Counted from the stretch's first letter, positions 48,585-58,769 are shown. The stretch: 64,000 nucleotides of DNA from Rhodopirellula baltica (GCA_002901265.1 PPHI01000001.1:496001-560000); one strand, 5' to 3'. A program made the numbers and translations. Notes: a model not told the origin generated them from the letters alone.

Positions 48585-50012
48585 ATGAAATTTGGATTAG
48601 CTCTGATCCTTGCCAGTGCGACTGTGGTTGCTGGGTGCGGCAGTGAGGCCACTCCCACCGGCCCGACTCCCGGTGCCACCCCCGTTGTGGCTTCGAAACC
48701 GATTGTGATGCCTATCGTCGAGTGGGACGAATACACGGGACGCTTTGATGCGATCAACTCGGTCGAGATCCGCTCACGTGTTGGCGGATATTTGCAATCA
48801 ACACATTTTGAAGAAGGCCAGATGGTGAGCTCCGGCGACCTACTGGCGATCATCGATCCGCGACCCTTTCGTGCCGAAGTCAACGCCGCCAGAGCGCGTT
48901 TAGAAGAGGCCAATGCGGGATTGAAGGAAGCACAATCGGTTTTACGGCAAACCGAAGCCGAAAAAGCTGACGCGGAAGCGCAGTTGTCGCTCGCGACCTC
49001 GCGTTTGGAACGCGCCCAGGCTCTCGCGAGACAACGGGCGATCTCGGACGAAGAAGTCGACGTCCGACGCAGCGAAACACAGCAGGCGACCGCATCGTTC
49101 GAGGCCGCCAACGCGAAGATCGAATCTTCGAAAGCAGCGATCGCAACGTCAGAGGCGGCCATCGAAACGGCAAAAGCCAACTTGCAGCTCGCCGAGCTGA
49201 ACCTGCAATACACCGAAGTCCGGGCGCCGATCACAGGTTTGATCAGTCGTCGCAACGTCACCGAAGGCAACTTGATTAGCGGTGGCAGCGAAACGTCAAC
49301 GCTGCTGACCACGATCGTTTCTGTTTCGCCGATCCACATTTACTTCGACGCCAACGAACAAGAGTTCTTGAAGTACGTGCGATTGGCGAAAGCGGGCAAA
49401 CGGGAAAGTTCGCGAAACGTCAAAAACCCGGTCTTTGTTTCGTTGATCGACGAACAAGGTTATCCACACCAAGGCCACATGGACTTCGTCGACAACCAGA
49501 TCGATCCCAACACCGGGACGATGCGTGGTCGGGCGATTCTGCCGAACGACGATGGGCTTTTGACGCCAGGCTTGTTTGCAAAGGTTCGCTTGCCAGGCAG
49601 TGGTCGCTATGACGCGGTGATGGTCCCCGATGCCGCAATCATCAGCGACCAATCTGAAAAATACGTTTACGTTGTTGACGGGGAAAGCACCTTGCATCGT
49701 CAAACGGTCGAGCTGGGGCCGATTTCACACGGGCTACGGATTGTCAGGGCCGGTTTGGATGGATCGGAAACCGTTGTAACCAGCGGTCTGCAAAAGATTT
49801 TTGAAGGCGCGAAAGTCGCCGCCAAAATCGAATCGATCGAGGCCAAACAAAGCTCGCTGCCGGACAATTACAAACCCGTTCCCGAAGACCAGTGGTTAAC
49901 GCGTGGACCGGCGCCAGCACCGTACGGCGTTCACTCGAATAACTCGATGTATGCCGAGCCGATTGCGATGGAAGAGCGTTTCCCATTGGCCGGTAAGGAG
50001 CGTGTGCAGTGA
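48585..50012 (+). CDS. RND efflux periplasmic adaptor (membrane fusion protein, lipoprotein)
   Basis: 475 residues from the ATG at 48585; an in-frame GTG lies four codons earlier. Signal with lipobox ASATVVAGC. Then GRFDAINSVEIRSRVGGYLQ (lipoyl/barrel-sandwich half), an alpha-helical hairpin at about 100-190 (ARLEEANAGLKEAQ ... QQATASFEAANAK), the second lipoyl half (LNLQYTEVRAPITGLISRR), a beta-barrel and a membrane-proximal domain. It connects the RND transporter to an outer-membrane channel. Its TGA overlaps the GTG start of the transporter gene at 50009-50012. Confidence 0.94.
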   Translation: MKFGLALILASATVVAGCGSEATPTGPTPGATPVVASKPIVMPIVEWDEYTGRFDAINSVEIRSRVGGYLQSTHFEEGQMVSSGDLLAIIDPRPFRAEVNAARARLEEANAGLKEAQSVLRQTEAEKADAEAQLSLATSRLERAQALARQRAISDEEVDVRRSETQQATASFEAANAKIESSKAAIATSEAAIETAKANLQLAELNLQYTEVRAPITGLISRRNVTEGNLISGGSETSTLLTTIVSVSPIHIYFDANEQEFLKYVRLAKAGKRESSRNVKNPVFVSLIDEQGYPHQGHMDFVDNQIDPNTGTMRGRAILPNDDGLLTPGLFAKVRLPGSGRYDAVMVPDAAIISDQSEKYVYVVDGESTLHRQTVELGPISHGLRIVRAGLDGSETVVTSGLQKIFEGAKVAAKIESIEAKQSSLPDNYKPVPEDQWLTRGPAPAPYGVHSNNSMYAEPIAMEERFPLAGKERVQ

Positions 50013-53000
50013 AATTTCCACACTTCTTTATTGACCGCCCCATCTTCGCGACCGTCCTCTCGACATTGATCGTGTTGATCGGCGGGATCGCATATTACCA
50101 GCTTCCTGTCGGTCAATACCCGGAGGTCGCATTGCCCACCGTGACGGTACGGGCAAGTTATCCCGGTGCGACCGCCGAAACGATCTCCAAGACGGTGGCG
50201 ACGCCGCTGGAACAAGAGATCAACGGCGTCGACGACATGCTTTACATGGAGTCACAAGCGACGGCTGACGGAACGCTGCTGATCACCGTCACCTTCGGCT
50301 TGGGCACTGACATCGATGAAGCACAGGTCTTGGTCCAAAACCGCGTCTCGATCGCCGAGCCAAGGTTGCCGCAGGAAGTCCGCCAAATCGGTGTCACGGT
50401 ACGAAAAAGTTCGCCGGACTTGATGTTGGTGATTCACCTGTTTTCGCCCGATGACTCACGTGACCAACTCTACATCGGTAACTACGCCTACCTGCAAATT
50501 CGCGACTCACTCGCACGACTCGATGGTGTCGGTGACATCAACGTTTTTGGTGCGACCGAGTACAGCATGCGGGTGTGGCTGGACGTCGACCGGTTGGCGG
50601 CGCTGGACATGACCGCCGGTGACGCCGTCGAAGCGATGCGCAGCCAGAACATTCAAGTCGCTGCGGGTGTGGTCGGGCAACAGCCGATCGATCCGGTCGG
50701 TGCTTTCCAAGTCAACGTCAACACTCAAGGACGACTGCAGACGGCCGAGGAATTCGGCAATATCATTCTGAAGTCTGGTGAAAGCGGACGTTTGGTACGG
50801 CTTAGCGATGTCGCACGGGTAGAACTCGGGGCGGTCGACTATTCGGTACGCAGTTACCTGAAAGAGAAAAACGCGGTGGCGTTGGCGATGTTCCAACGTC
50901 CCGGTTCGAATGCGATCGAAACTGCTGAAGGGATTCTCAGCACGATGGAAACGCTCAGCAAAAGTTTCCCGCCGGGACTCGAATATCAAGTCATCTACAA
51001 CCCGACGGCTTTCGTCGAGCAATCGATTGACGAAGTGTTCACAACGCTTTGGCAAGCCGGCCTGTTGGTTGTGCTGACCGTGTTTCTCTTTTTGCAAAAC
51101 TGGCGTTCGACGATCATTCCTGTCATCGCAATTCCGATTTCATTGATCGGGACATTCGCCTTGATGCACGCGATCGGGTTCAGTTTGAACAATCTGTCGC
51201 TGTTTGGGTTGGTGCTTGCGATCGGTGTTGTGGTCGATGACGCGATCGTGGTGGTGGAGAATGTCGAACGTTTGATCGCCGAAGGAATGACGCCGCGCGA
51301 AGCGACGCGTAAAGCGATGGACGAAGTCGGTTCGGCGCTGATCGCGACGACCTTGGTATTGATCGCGGTCTTTGTGCCGACCGGTTTTTTGCCCGGAATC
51401 AGCGGCCAATTTTATCGACAATTTGCGATCACGATCGCCGTGTCGACAGCGATCTCGACCTTCGTGTCGCTCACGCTGACGCCCGCGATGTGTGCGTTGC
51501 TGTTGCGTCCCCACTCGGCACCCAAGAATAAAATCGGTCGCATGATCGATGGCGTCTTCGGTTGGCCGTTTCGGATCTTCAATCGTGTCTTTGATGTCGC
51601 TAGCAGTGCCTACGGCGGGACTGTGTCACGGCTCATCCGCGTCAGCTTCGTGATGCTGTTGATTTATGGCGGTTTGCTCGGCCTGACCTATGTCGGGTTC
51701 AATCAGGTGCCGGGCGGTTTTATCCCGGCCCAAGATCAAGCTACGTCATCATCGCGATCCAAAACCCTCCGGGGGCGAACTTGGATCGCACCGACGAAGT
51801 GACACGCCGAGTAACGCAACTGGCTTTGGAAGTTGACGGGGTTGCCGATGCGGTCTCGTTTGTCGGTTTCTCCGGCGCGACGCGGGCGAACGCTTCCAAC
51901 GCGGCGGCGATTTTCCCTGTCTTGGAAGACGCCAAAGAACGTGCCAAACGTGGCCGAACGATGGACGTGGTATTGAACGACTTGCGTCAGAAACTCGGCT
52001 CGATCAACGAAGCCCTTGTGTTCGCGATCCAGCCTCCTCCGGTCCGCGGGATCGGAACCGGTGGCGGATTTAAAATGCAGGTACAGGACAAGTCGGGAGC
52101 GGGATTGGCGGCGCTTCAAGAAGCGACCAACAAGCTCGTTGCCGCGGCGCAGAAAGAGCCTGGCTTGGTGCAAGTCTTTACCAACTACAGCTCCGGAACC
52201 CCGCAGTTGTACGCCGACATTGACCGCACAAAGGTTCGCATGATGGACGTGCCGCTTGCCAATGTGTTCCAAGCGATGCAGATCTATTTGGGATCGGCCT
52301 ACATCAACGACTTTAACTTCCTGGGACGGACGTATCGCGTGACGGCCCAGGCGGATAACCAGTTCCGCGACGAAGAAGGTGATGTGGTCAAACTGCGTAC
52401 ACGCAGCAACAACGGATCGATCGTTCCGTTGGGATCGTTGGTGACGATGCGCAGCACGACGGCACCAGACCGGGTCGTGCGCTACAACCTGTTCGGTGCC
52501 GCAGACATCAACGGCGACACCGCACCGGGTTTTAGTAGCGGGCAAGCGATCGCGCGGATGGAGCAGCTCGCGGAGGAAAACTTGCCGCCTGGGTTTGGTT
52601 ACGAATGGACTGATATCGCGTACCAACAAAAGGCAGCCGGGAACACCGCGTTTTACATCTTCCCGGTGTGCGTGTTGTTTGTGTTCCTGGCACTCGCGGC
52701 GCAGTACGAAAGCTGGTTGTTGCCGTTGGCGGTGATTCTGATCGTTCCGATGTGTTTGTTGTGTGCGATCTATGGAGTCTACTTCCGTGGGATGGACAAC
52801 AACATCTTGACGCAGATCGGGTTTGTCGTTCTGGTCGGTTTGGCGTGCAAGAACGCGATTCTGATTGTGGAGTTCGCGAAAGCGGAAGAAGACAAAGGGC
52901 TCGATCGATTCTCCGCCGCGGTGGAAGCATGTCGTTTGCGATTGCGACCAATTTTGATGACCGCGTTCTCGTTCATCTTGGGTGTGATTCCCTTGGTGAT

Positions 53001-53235
53001 CGCAACGGGAGCGGGTGCAGAGATGCGTCAGGCGTTGGGAACGGCCGTGTTCAGCGGGATGTTGGGCGTGACGTTGTTCGGGTTGTTCTTCACACCTGTG
53101 TTCTACGTCGTGCTGCGTCGTTTCGCCAAAGACACGCACCCCGAAGTTGCTTTGGCAACACCATCGCCAGTTGCAGCGATTCCAGAGAAGGTTGAAACGA
53201 AGGAACCGGAAAAGGATCAGTCAGAAGAAAGTTGA
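50009..53235 (+). pseudogene. RND efflux transporter (AcrB/MexB, HAE1 family) split by one frameshift
   Basis: Two frames together make about 1075 residues, the normal length. The first frame runs from the GTG at 50009 to a stop at 51802. It carries FFIDRPIFATVLSTLIVLIG, the TM4 proton-relay motif GVVVDDAIVVVEN and the periplasmic PGGFIPAQDQ. The second frame, from about 51741 to 53235, carries the rest (NPPGANLDRTDEV ... LTQIGFVVLVGLACKNAILI). Near 51740 the text AAGCTAC should be AAGGCTAC to give QGYVIIAIQNPPGA: one G is missing. Everything else is intact, so either a fresh inactivation or a base-call error. It exports toxic compounds with the preceding adaptor; no outer-membrane factor gene follows. 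Confidence 0.9.
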
Positions 53236-53360
53236 TCCTAGGACAGCGAGTCGCGAGCTGCGAAAGCAGTTCGCGATTTCGATCCATTCGTTGAGCCGAT
53301 ACGCGAAAGCGTCGGTTTTCGAGCGGCGGCAATGTCGATTGGTTTATCCCGCGGTTTGCG

Positions 53361-54040
53361 ACGCCGGCCCCTCCGGGGCGAAAGAAAATTTCTTTGTCGG
53401 GTTTCTCGGGGTTTGCACCCCGAGCTACTGACGCGGACTCCTCCGGAGTCGGTGTGGGCGGCTCGGAACCGTCGCAAGAGCGATACGGCTTCTGGAGGCG
53501 GTCTAAATAAGACTGCATCACCTTCTACGTTTGATATGGAGATTGCGTGGGGGTGTCGTTATCGCAATCGCCCCGGAGGGGCCGTCTTTGATAGCTCGGG
53601 GTGGAAGCCCCGAGTTCTTGTTGTCACACAGAAAATTCGCCCCGGAGGGGCCGACGTTGGTTCGTTAACGTCGGCCCCTCCGGGGCGATGGAATGTGTTT
53701 GTGTCTTGTTTCTCGGGGTTTGCACCCCGAGCTACCGACGCAGACTTCTCCGGTGTCGGTGTGGTCGGCTCGGAACCGTCGCAGGTGCGTTGCGCCCTAT
53801 GGAGGCGGTCTGAATGAGGCTGAATCACCTTCCACGTTTGACATGGGATTGCGTGGGGTTGTCGCTTTCGCAATCGCCCCGGAGGGGCCGTCTTTGATAG
53901 CTCGGGGTGGAAGCCCCGAGTTCTGTTGTCCCACAAAGAACTCGCCCCGGAGGGGCCGTCGTCGGTTCGTTGACGTCGGCCTCTCCGGGGCGATGGAATG
54001 TTTCTGTGTCTTGTTTCGCGGGGTCGCACCGCGAGCGAGT
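53361..54040 (+). repeat. Tandem array of about 306-bp units (two complete, one partial)
   Basis: Unit 1 is about 53361-53667, unit 2 is 53668-53972, and a partial third is 53973-54040; spacing is 307 then 305 bases. Each complete unit has CTCGGGGT-TTGC-ACCCCGAG (53405-53424; 53712-53731) and CTCGGGG-TGGAAG-CCCCGAG (53595-53614; 53901-53920), plus copies of CCCCGGAGGGGCCG and its complement. Units are diverged but alignable over their length. The content resembles extragenic palindromic (REP/BIME-like) elements; no transposase is adjacent. Confidence 0.85.
53637..53688. repeat. Perfect 22-bp hairpin at the unit 1/unit 2 junction
   Basis: Arms at 53637-53658 and 53667-53688 are exact reverse complements around an 8-base loop (GGTTCGTT). 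The corresponding place at the unit 2/unit 3 junction has an imperfect version. GC content is high, so the DNA or RNA hairpin should be very stable. Confidence 0.85.
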
Positions 54041-54128
54041 GATCAGGGATTGCAAATTGCAAAATGAACATTGCAAATTGGCAATTGGATCTCCGCAGAC
54101 ACGTTGACTTTGGAGGAGTCCGCGTCAA

Positions 54129-55388
54129 TCACTCACCGATGCAATACAAATATTCTTGCTTCTTGCCCGCTTCATCTTTGGCGACGCGGAGATAGAGCTT
54201 GCCGTCGCTGATGACAGGCGTTGAAAAGGTGGTGCCGCTTAACTTGTTCGTCGCGACCTTTTCGAAATCCTCGGGCGTGGCTTTGAAGATAAACGTTTCG
54301 CTGTCTTCGTTCGTCGCGTAAATCAAATCGCCAACCAACACGGGTGAGGCGGTGAATTCGCCGCCGAGGCGACTCTTCCACATCGTTTCGCCGTCGGCAG
54401 CATTGACGCAGGTTGCGACTCCGGCATCCAGCGACATGTAGAGGTAACCGTCCTTCTCCAGCATCGACGGGACGTAGTCACGCGTGTTGACTTCCCATTC
54501 GACTTTGCCGGAACCGTCGGCGTTGACCGCGGCGACATGGTTCTTTGGGTATCCGCCGCTCGTGAAGATGTGCTTGCCGTCGGTCACGGTCGATGTCACG
54601 CACTCGGTCGTCGAGCCATCGATCTCCCAGTTCGTTTTGCCGGTCATCGGGTCCAAGCTGGTGACGAGATCACAGCCGGTCATGAAGAGCTGGTCTTTTC
54701 CGGCAACGTTCAAAATGATTGGCGATGCGTAGTTTGGTTGTTGAGGACGTTCACGACGCCAGACCACTTCGCCAGTCTCGCGATCCATCGCGACGATGCT
54801 GCCACCGGATTTGTTATCAGCCGATGCGATCACCAGGTTTTCGTAGATCGCTGGCGATGAACCGAAGCCTTGGTGAATCTGGTAATCGCAGACTTTGGTT
54901 TGCCAAGCCATCTCGCCGTCCAATGTCACGGCGCTCGTGTAAACGGCCTTGTCGCAATAGAAGTTGACGAAGATCCGTTTGCCGTCGGTCGCAGGCGTTG
55001 ATGATGCCCAAGACGCTTTTTGGTTTGGTTCGCGGCTGTCAACACGAAAGAACTCGCCTTCGTGCACGACCGTTTCCCAAACCTGTTTGCCGGTTTCGCG
55101 ATCCAAGCAGAGCAGCAGTTCTTTGCGTTGCTGTTTGTCGGCCGTGATCAGGTAAACCCGATCACCCAACAAGATCGGCGCGCCGTGGCCGCGTCCGGGG
55201 AGCGGCGTTTTCCAAACGACGTTCTCCGTTTCACTCCAATGAAGCGGCGGCGTTTTGGTGTCGAAGGCGACGCCTTGACGGGTTTGGCCTCGCCACCAGG
55301 GCCAGTCCGTTTCTGAAAACGTTGGCGTGTCAGCCGCCGCGAGTGATGTGAGACCGAAAAGGCAAATCAAAAGCGAGGTGACACGCAT
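54129..55388 (-). CDS. Exported PQQ-type (outer-membrane-assembly BamB-like) beta-propeller protein
   Basis: 419 residues from the ATG at 55386-55388, where a signal peptide begins (MRVTSLLICLFGLTSLAAA). The frame is open a further 97 codons into serS. Repeated propeller blades show the motif of PQQ-like repeats: DRETGKQVWETVV, TLDGEMAWQTKV, MDRETGEVVWRRE, DPMTGKTNWEID and NAADGETMWKSRL. At WPWWRG the mature protein begins with a motif common in planctomycete members. It has no catalytic motif; scaffolding or substrate binding in the periplasm is inferred. It follows serS by 56 bases. Confidence 0.92.
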   Translation of the reverse strand: MRVTSLLICLFGLTSLAAADTPTFSETDWPWWRGQTRQGVAFDTKTPPLHWSETENVVWKTPLPGRGHGAPILLGDRVYLITADKQQRKELLLCLDRETGKQVWETVVHEGEFFRVDSREPNQKASWASSTPATDGKRIFVNFYCDKAVYTSAVTLDGEMAWQTKVCDYQIHQGFGSSPAIYENLVIASADNKSGGSIVAMDRETGEVVWRRERPQQPNYASPIILNVAGKDQLFMTGCDLVTSLDPMTGKTNWEIDGSTTECVTSTVTDGKHIFTSGGYPKNHVAAVNADGSGKVEWEVNTRDYVPSMLEKDGYLYMSLDAGVATCVNAADGETMWKSRLGGEFTASPVLVGDLIYATNEDSETFIFKATPEDFEKVATNKLSGTTFSTPVISDGKLYLRVAKDEAGKKQEYLYCIGE

Positions 55389-55444
55389 CGTTGAAAATCG
55401 GGTGTGGGGTGAAGGTGGGAGAGTCGCGATTATAACCGCTGCGG

Positions 55445-56716
55445 CTACTCGATGACTTCGCAGCCCATCCAAGGTTGCAGCACTTTGGGGACGGCGATGG
55501 AGCCATCGGCGCGTTGGTGGTTTTCCAGTACGGCGATCATCGCGCGGCCCGTTGCGATTGCGGTGCCGTTCAAGGTATGAACGAAGTTCGTGCCTTTTTC
55601 GCCAGCCGTTTTGTAACGCACGTTCAAGCGGCGTGACTGGTAATCGGTGCAGTTGCTGGTGCTGGTGACTTCGCCCCATTCACCCGCTTCGCCGCGGCCG
55701 GGCATCCAGGCTTCGAGGTCGTACTTGCGATACGCGGGGCCGCCGAGGTCACCGCTGGCGGTGTCGATCACACGGTATGGGACTTCCAGCGCGTCGAAGA
55801 TCTCGCATTCCAGTCCACGCATCTCTTCGTGGATCGCGTCGCTCTGTTCAGGCAACGTGAACGCGAACATTTCGACTTTGGTGAATTGGTGCACGCGATA
55901 AAGGCCTTTGGACGCGCGGCCAGCCGCACCGGCTTCGGTACGGAAGCAGTGGCTGAGTCCGCACAGCTTGAGCGGCAGTTCCGTATCCATGACGGTTTGG
56001 CCGCTCATCATGCCGCCGAGTGTGATCTCGGCCGTCGCGACCAAGTTCAGCTCGGTGTTCTCGATGCTGTAGATCTGTGTTTCGGGACCACGTGGGTTGA
56101 ACCCGGTGCCTTGCAAGACATCGGTCAACGCGAGGTCGGGAGTGGACACAGGCGTGAAGCCTTTGTCCGACAGGAACGACACGGCGAACTGTTGCAGCGC
56201 GAGGTCCAAACGGACGGCAGCGTTGCGCAAGAAGTAGAAGCCTGCGCCGGCAACGCGAGCACCGCCTTCGAAGTCGAACAGGTCGTGCTTCTCGCCCAGT
56301 TCCAGGTGATCGAGGGCTTTGAAATCGAACTGCGGTTTGGCGGTTTTACCGAACGACAATTCGTTGGCGTCGTCTTCGCCGCCTTCGGGCACGTCGGGGT
56401 GCGTCAGGTTGGGGATCTGTTTTTGGATTTCATTGATCGCGGCATCCAGTTCGTCGCACTTCGATTGTGCCGTATCCTTTTGTTGACGCAGTTCGCGGCC
56501 GCGTTCGATGATCGCTGGCCGCTCGTCGTTGCTGGCGCTCTTGATGGACTTGCTGACTTCGTTGGCCTGACGGTTCAGTTCCTGGGCGAGTTGCAGTTGC
56601 TCCATCCGCTGCGACTCGAGGGACACGATCTGGTCGATGTCGCAGGGCACGCCACGCTTTTGGCAGTTGTCACGAACCAAATCGGGGTTTTGAAGGATGA
56701 ACTTGCGATCGAGCAT
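55445..56716 (-). CDS. serS: Seryl-tRNA synthetase
   Basis: 423 residues. The N-terminal tRNA-binding coiled coil starts MLDRKFILQNPDLVRDN and runs to about residue 110. Class II motifs are present: motif 2 near FRTEAGAAGRASKGLYRVHQF and motif 3 near HTLNGTAIATGRAMIAVLEN; the serine-specific TSTSNCTDYQSRRLNVRYK precedes it. It charges tRNA-Ser (and tRNA-Sec) with serine. The ATG at 56714-56716 gives the standard N-terminus. It is read with the downstream propeller gene, possibly one transcript; the M20 dipeptidase gene lies 98 bases upstream. Confidence 0.97.
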   Translation of the reverse strand: MLDRKFILQNPDLVRDNCQKRGVPCDIDQIVSLESQRMEQLQLAQELNRQANEVSKSIKSASNDERPAIIERGRELRQQKDTAQSKCDELDAAINEIQKQIPNLTHPDVPEGGEDDANELSFGKTAKPQFDFKALDHLELGEKHDLFDFEGGARVAGAGFYFLRNAAVRLDLALQQFAVSFLSDKGFTPVSTPDLALTDVLQGTGFNPRGPETQIYSIENTELNLVATAEITLGGMMSGQTVMDTELPLKLCGLSHCFRTEAGAAGRASKGLYRVHQFTKVEMFAFTLPEQSDAIHEEMRGLECEIFDALEVPYRVIDTASGDLGGPAYRKYDLEAWMPGRGEAGEWGEVTSTSNCTDYQSRRLNVRYKTAGEKGTNFVHTLNGTAIATGRAMIAVLENHQRADGSIAVPKVLQPWMGCEVIE

Positions 56717-56814
56717 TGCTAGTCAGGTGTCGGGAAGGAATTCGGTTGTCAGCGATTGATGGTGCGGCCCGCGACGAAGGGGAACGCGCGCGGCCAAGTC
56801 TTGCGATCAGGCGG

Positions 56815-58203
56815 TTATTGTGCCCGTTTTGCGATCTCGTGCCAGAGCCTAGCGGAGGCTTCGATCCCGCGATGGAAATCGGTGACACGGAACTTTTCGT
56901 TGGGACTGTGTGCGTTGTCATCGGACAATCCCCAGCCCAGCAATAGGCAATCACAGTCGAGGACTTCTTGAAAACGTGTCACGATCGGGATCGAGCCGCC
57001 TTCTCGGATCAGCACCGGACGGGCGCCAAAGGCCGCTTCGATGGCGACGTTGGCGGCTTCGACGAACGGTGTGTCGAAGTTAGCTAGCATGCCAGGAGCG
57101 ACGTGATCCTCGACCAGCGTCCAGGTCACACCGGGAGGCGTATTTGCTGTGAAGTGATCGTGAAGTTGTTGAGTCAGTTCCTTGGGGTCTTGGTTGGGGA
57201 CCAATCGGAAGCTGAGTTTCGCGCCGGCGAGAGCGGGGATGATCGTTTTGACACCTTCGCCTTGGTGTCCACTGGTCAATCCATTGATATCAAATGTCGG
57301 TCGAGCCCAGCGGCGTTCGTCGGTGGTGTAGCCTTTTTCGCCGAACAGTTCTTTGACTCCGATTCCGGCGGCGAATTTTTCGTCGGTCTGGGGAAGCTGT
57401 TTCCATTGCTCGCGTTCGGTTTCGGCCAGTGGCTGGACGCGATCGTAGTAGCCGGGGATTTGGATGACGCCATCGGCATCAACGACAGAGGACAGCATTT
57501 TGCACAAGGCGATTGCTGGGTTCATGACCGCGCCGCCGAACGAACCGCTGTGCAAGTCTTGGCTGGGGCCTTTGACACTTAGTTCGTAGGTCGCGATGCC
57601 GCGAAGTCCGTAGGTAATTGCAGGTTGTCCGTCGGCGTACTGGCCGCTGTCACTAATCACGACGCAATCGCAAGCCAGCTCGTCAGCGAGTTCGGGAAGC
57701 AGACGTTCCAGGTTGGCGCTGCCGACTTCTTCTTCGCCTTCGATCAGAAATTTGATTTGGAGCGGCAGGGATTTTCCGCTGGCCAGCCACTCGCAAACGC
57801 TTTGCACGTGTGTGAGAGCTTGGCCTTTGTCGTCGGTGGCACCGCGAGCGTAGAGGTTGCCGTCGCGGATGGTCGGTTCGAAGGGGCCGGTGATCCAGTC
57901 GGCCAGCGGTTCGGCAGGTTGGACGTCATAGTGCCCGTAGACCAGCACAACGGGTGCACCTTCGACCGCGGGGGTTTGGGCGAAGACAAACGGGTGGCCC
58001 TCGGTTTCGATCATCCGTGCTTCGATCCCGGCGGCTTGGAATTTTTCCAAGACCCAGTGACCTGCCCGATGGACTTCGCCAACTTTCGAACTATCACTGC
58101 TGACGCTTGGGATTCGCAACCATTCGACCAAGTCGTCTAAGTGTCGTTGCGAATTGGATTGGATGGCGGACAGTAATTCGGCAAAGGAATCGTCGGAGGG
58201 CAT
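56815..58203 (-). CDS. M20-family dipeptidase (CNDP/PepV-like zinc peptidase)
   Basis: 462 residues. M20 metal-binding blocks are visible: VLVYGHYDVQPAEPLADW (first ligand His and Asp), YARGATDDKGQALTHV, the catalytic EGEEEVGSANL, and the late DCLLLGWGLSDDNAHSPNEKF with the terminal His. Dimerisation-domain stretch is the middle third. It cleaves dipeptides or longer peptides from the C-terminus in the cytoplasm. No signal peptide. The ATG at 58201-58203 gives the usual family start. Confidence 0.95.
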   Translation of the reverse strand: MPSDDSFAELLSAIQSNSQRHLDDLVEWLRIPSVSSDSSKVGEVHRAGHWVLEKFQAAGIEARMIETEGHPFVFAQTPAVEGAPVVLVYGHYDVQPAEPLADWITGPFEPTIRDGNLYARGATDDKGQALTHVQSVCEWLASGKSLPLQIKFLIEGEEEVGSANLERLLPELADELACDCVVISDSGQYADGQPAITYGLRGIATYELSVKGPSQDLHSGSFGGAVMNPAIALCKMLSSVVDADGVIQIPGYYDRVQPLAETEREQWKQLPQTDEKFAAGIGVKELFGEKGYTTDERRWARPTFDINGLTSGHQGEGVKTIIPALAGAKLSFRLVPNQDPKELTQQLHDHFTANTPPGVTWTLVEDHVAPGMLANFDTPFVEAANVAIEAAFGARPVLIREGGSIPIVTRFQEVLDCDCLLLGWGLSDDNAHSPNEKFRVTDFHRGIEASARLWHEIAKRAQ

Positions 58204-58415
58204 TGGACCTGCACGGTTGGAGGTTAGCGTTGACGAGGTGAAATTTGAGGGCGGCCAGCGATGCTACTTCGTCCAAAAAACGGGGATTTGGATCGAAAAA
58301 AGGGTCTGCCGTCACTCACCCGGGGCGCTACAATAGGGCCGGCTTGATGTAAATAACAGAGGGCCAAAGATTAGAGGGCCAGTGATGGAGCTCAGCAGGG
58401 AGCATTCAGGCGACT
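58204..58415. promoter_or_regulatory. Divergent promoter region between the dipeptidase and clpS
   Basis: About 210 bases must carry the promoters of both neighbours. No specific boxes or operators could be assigned; purine-rich GGGAG stretches near 58399 do not line up closely with the clpS ATG. Confidence 0.4.
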
Positions 58416-58754
58416 ATGGCAGAAAATGATGTGATGGTGGCCGAACCCACCACGGAAAAGTCAAAGCAGACCAAACCGAAACGCCAGCCGATGTACAACG
58501 TCATCCTGTGGGATGACTCGGATCATAGTTACCAGTATGTGGTAATGATGATGCGAAAAGTGTTTCGGCACCCCGTCGAAAAAGGGTTCGAGATCGCGAC
58601 CCAAGTGGACTTTAAAGGGAAAGCGATTTGTTTGACGACGACGATGGAACATGCCGAACTAAAACGAGACCAGATACACGCCTTTGGCAAAGACGACCTG
58701 ATTCCGCGTTGTAAGGGCAGTATGTCCGCAACCATCGAGCCGGTCGAAGGATAG
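58416..58754 (+). CDS. clpS: ATP-dependent Clp protease adaptor ClpS
   Basis: 112 residues with an N-terminal extension of about 25 lysine-rich residues (VAEPTTEKSKQTKPKRQPMY). The ClpS core is VILWDDSDHSYQYVVMMMRKVF followed by GKAICLTTTMEHAELKRDQIHAFG. In E. coli ClpS the binding-pocket stretch is NDDYTPM; here the first Asn is Trp but both aspartates are kept, so N-degron binding is plausible with altered detail. It delivers N-end-rule substrates to ClpA/ClpC; no clpA is nearby. mtaB starts 15 bases later and is probably cotranscribed. Confidence 0.9.
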   Translation: MAENDVMVAEPTTEKSKQTKPKRQPMYNVILWDDSDHSYQYVVMMMRKVFRHPVEKGFEIATQVDFKGKAICLTTTMEHAELKRDQIHAFGKDDLIPRCKGSMSATIEPVEG

Positions 58755-58769
58755 CAGCAACAGAATTTC

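Larger units (their letters stand above)
53236..54128. other. Non-coding region holding a palindrome-rich tandem array
   Basis: About 890 bases between the transporter and the PQQ-propeller gene. Overlapping open frames on both strands here are by-products of repeats and have no family similarity. Contents are given in the repeat entries below. An AT-rich tail (54048-54090) repeats ATTGCAAAT, with ATTGC/GCAAT arms at 54070-54085. Confidence 0.8.

Noticed and set aside
50009-53235. Programmed frameshift in the RND gene
   Set aside because: No slippery heptamer or downstream structure fits; a missing G at AAGCTAC explains it and such transporters are not known to need frameshifting.
53361-54040. 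Possible CRISPR-like array
   Set aside because: Units are about 306 bases and diverge throughout; there are no short repeats with unique spacers and no cas genes.
53332-54128. Several overlapping open frames (about 160-190 codons) on both strands in the palindromic array
   Set aside because: They read the same repeat unit in different frames and strands, with no family similarity or start signals; they arise from GC-rich palindromes without stops.
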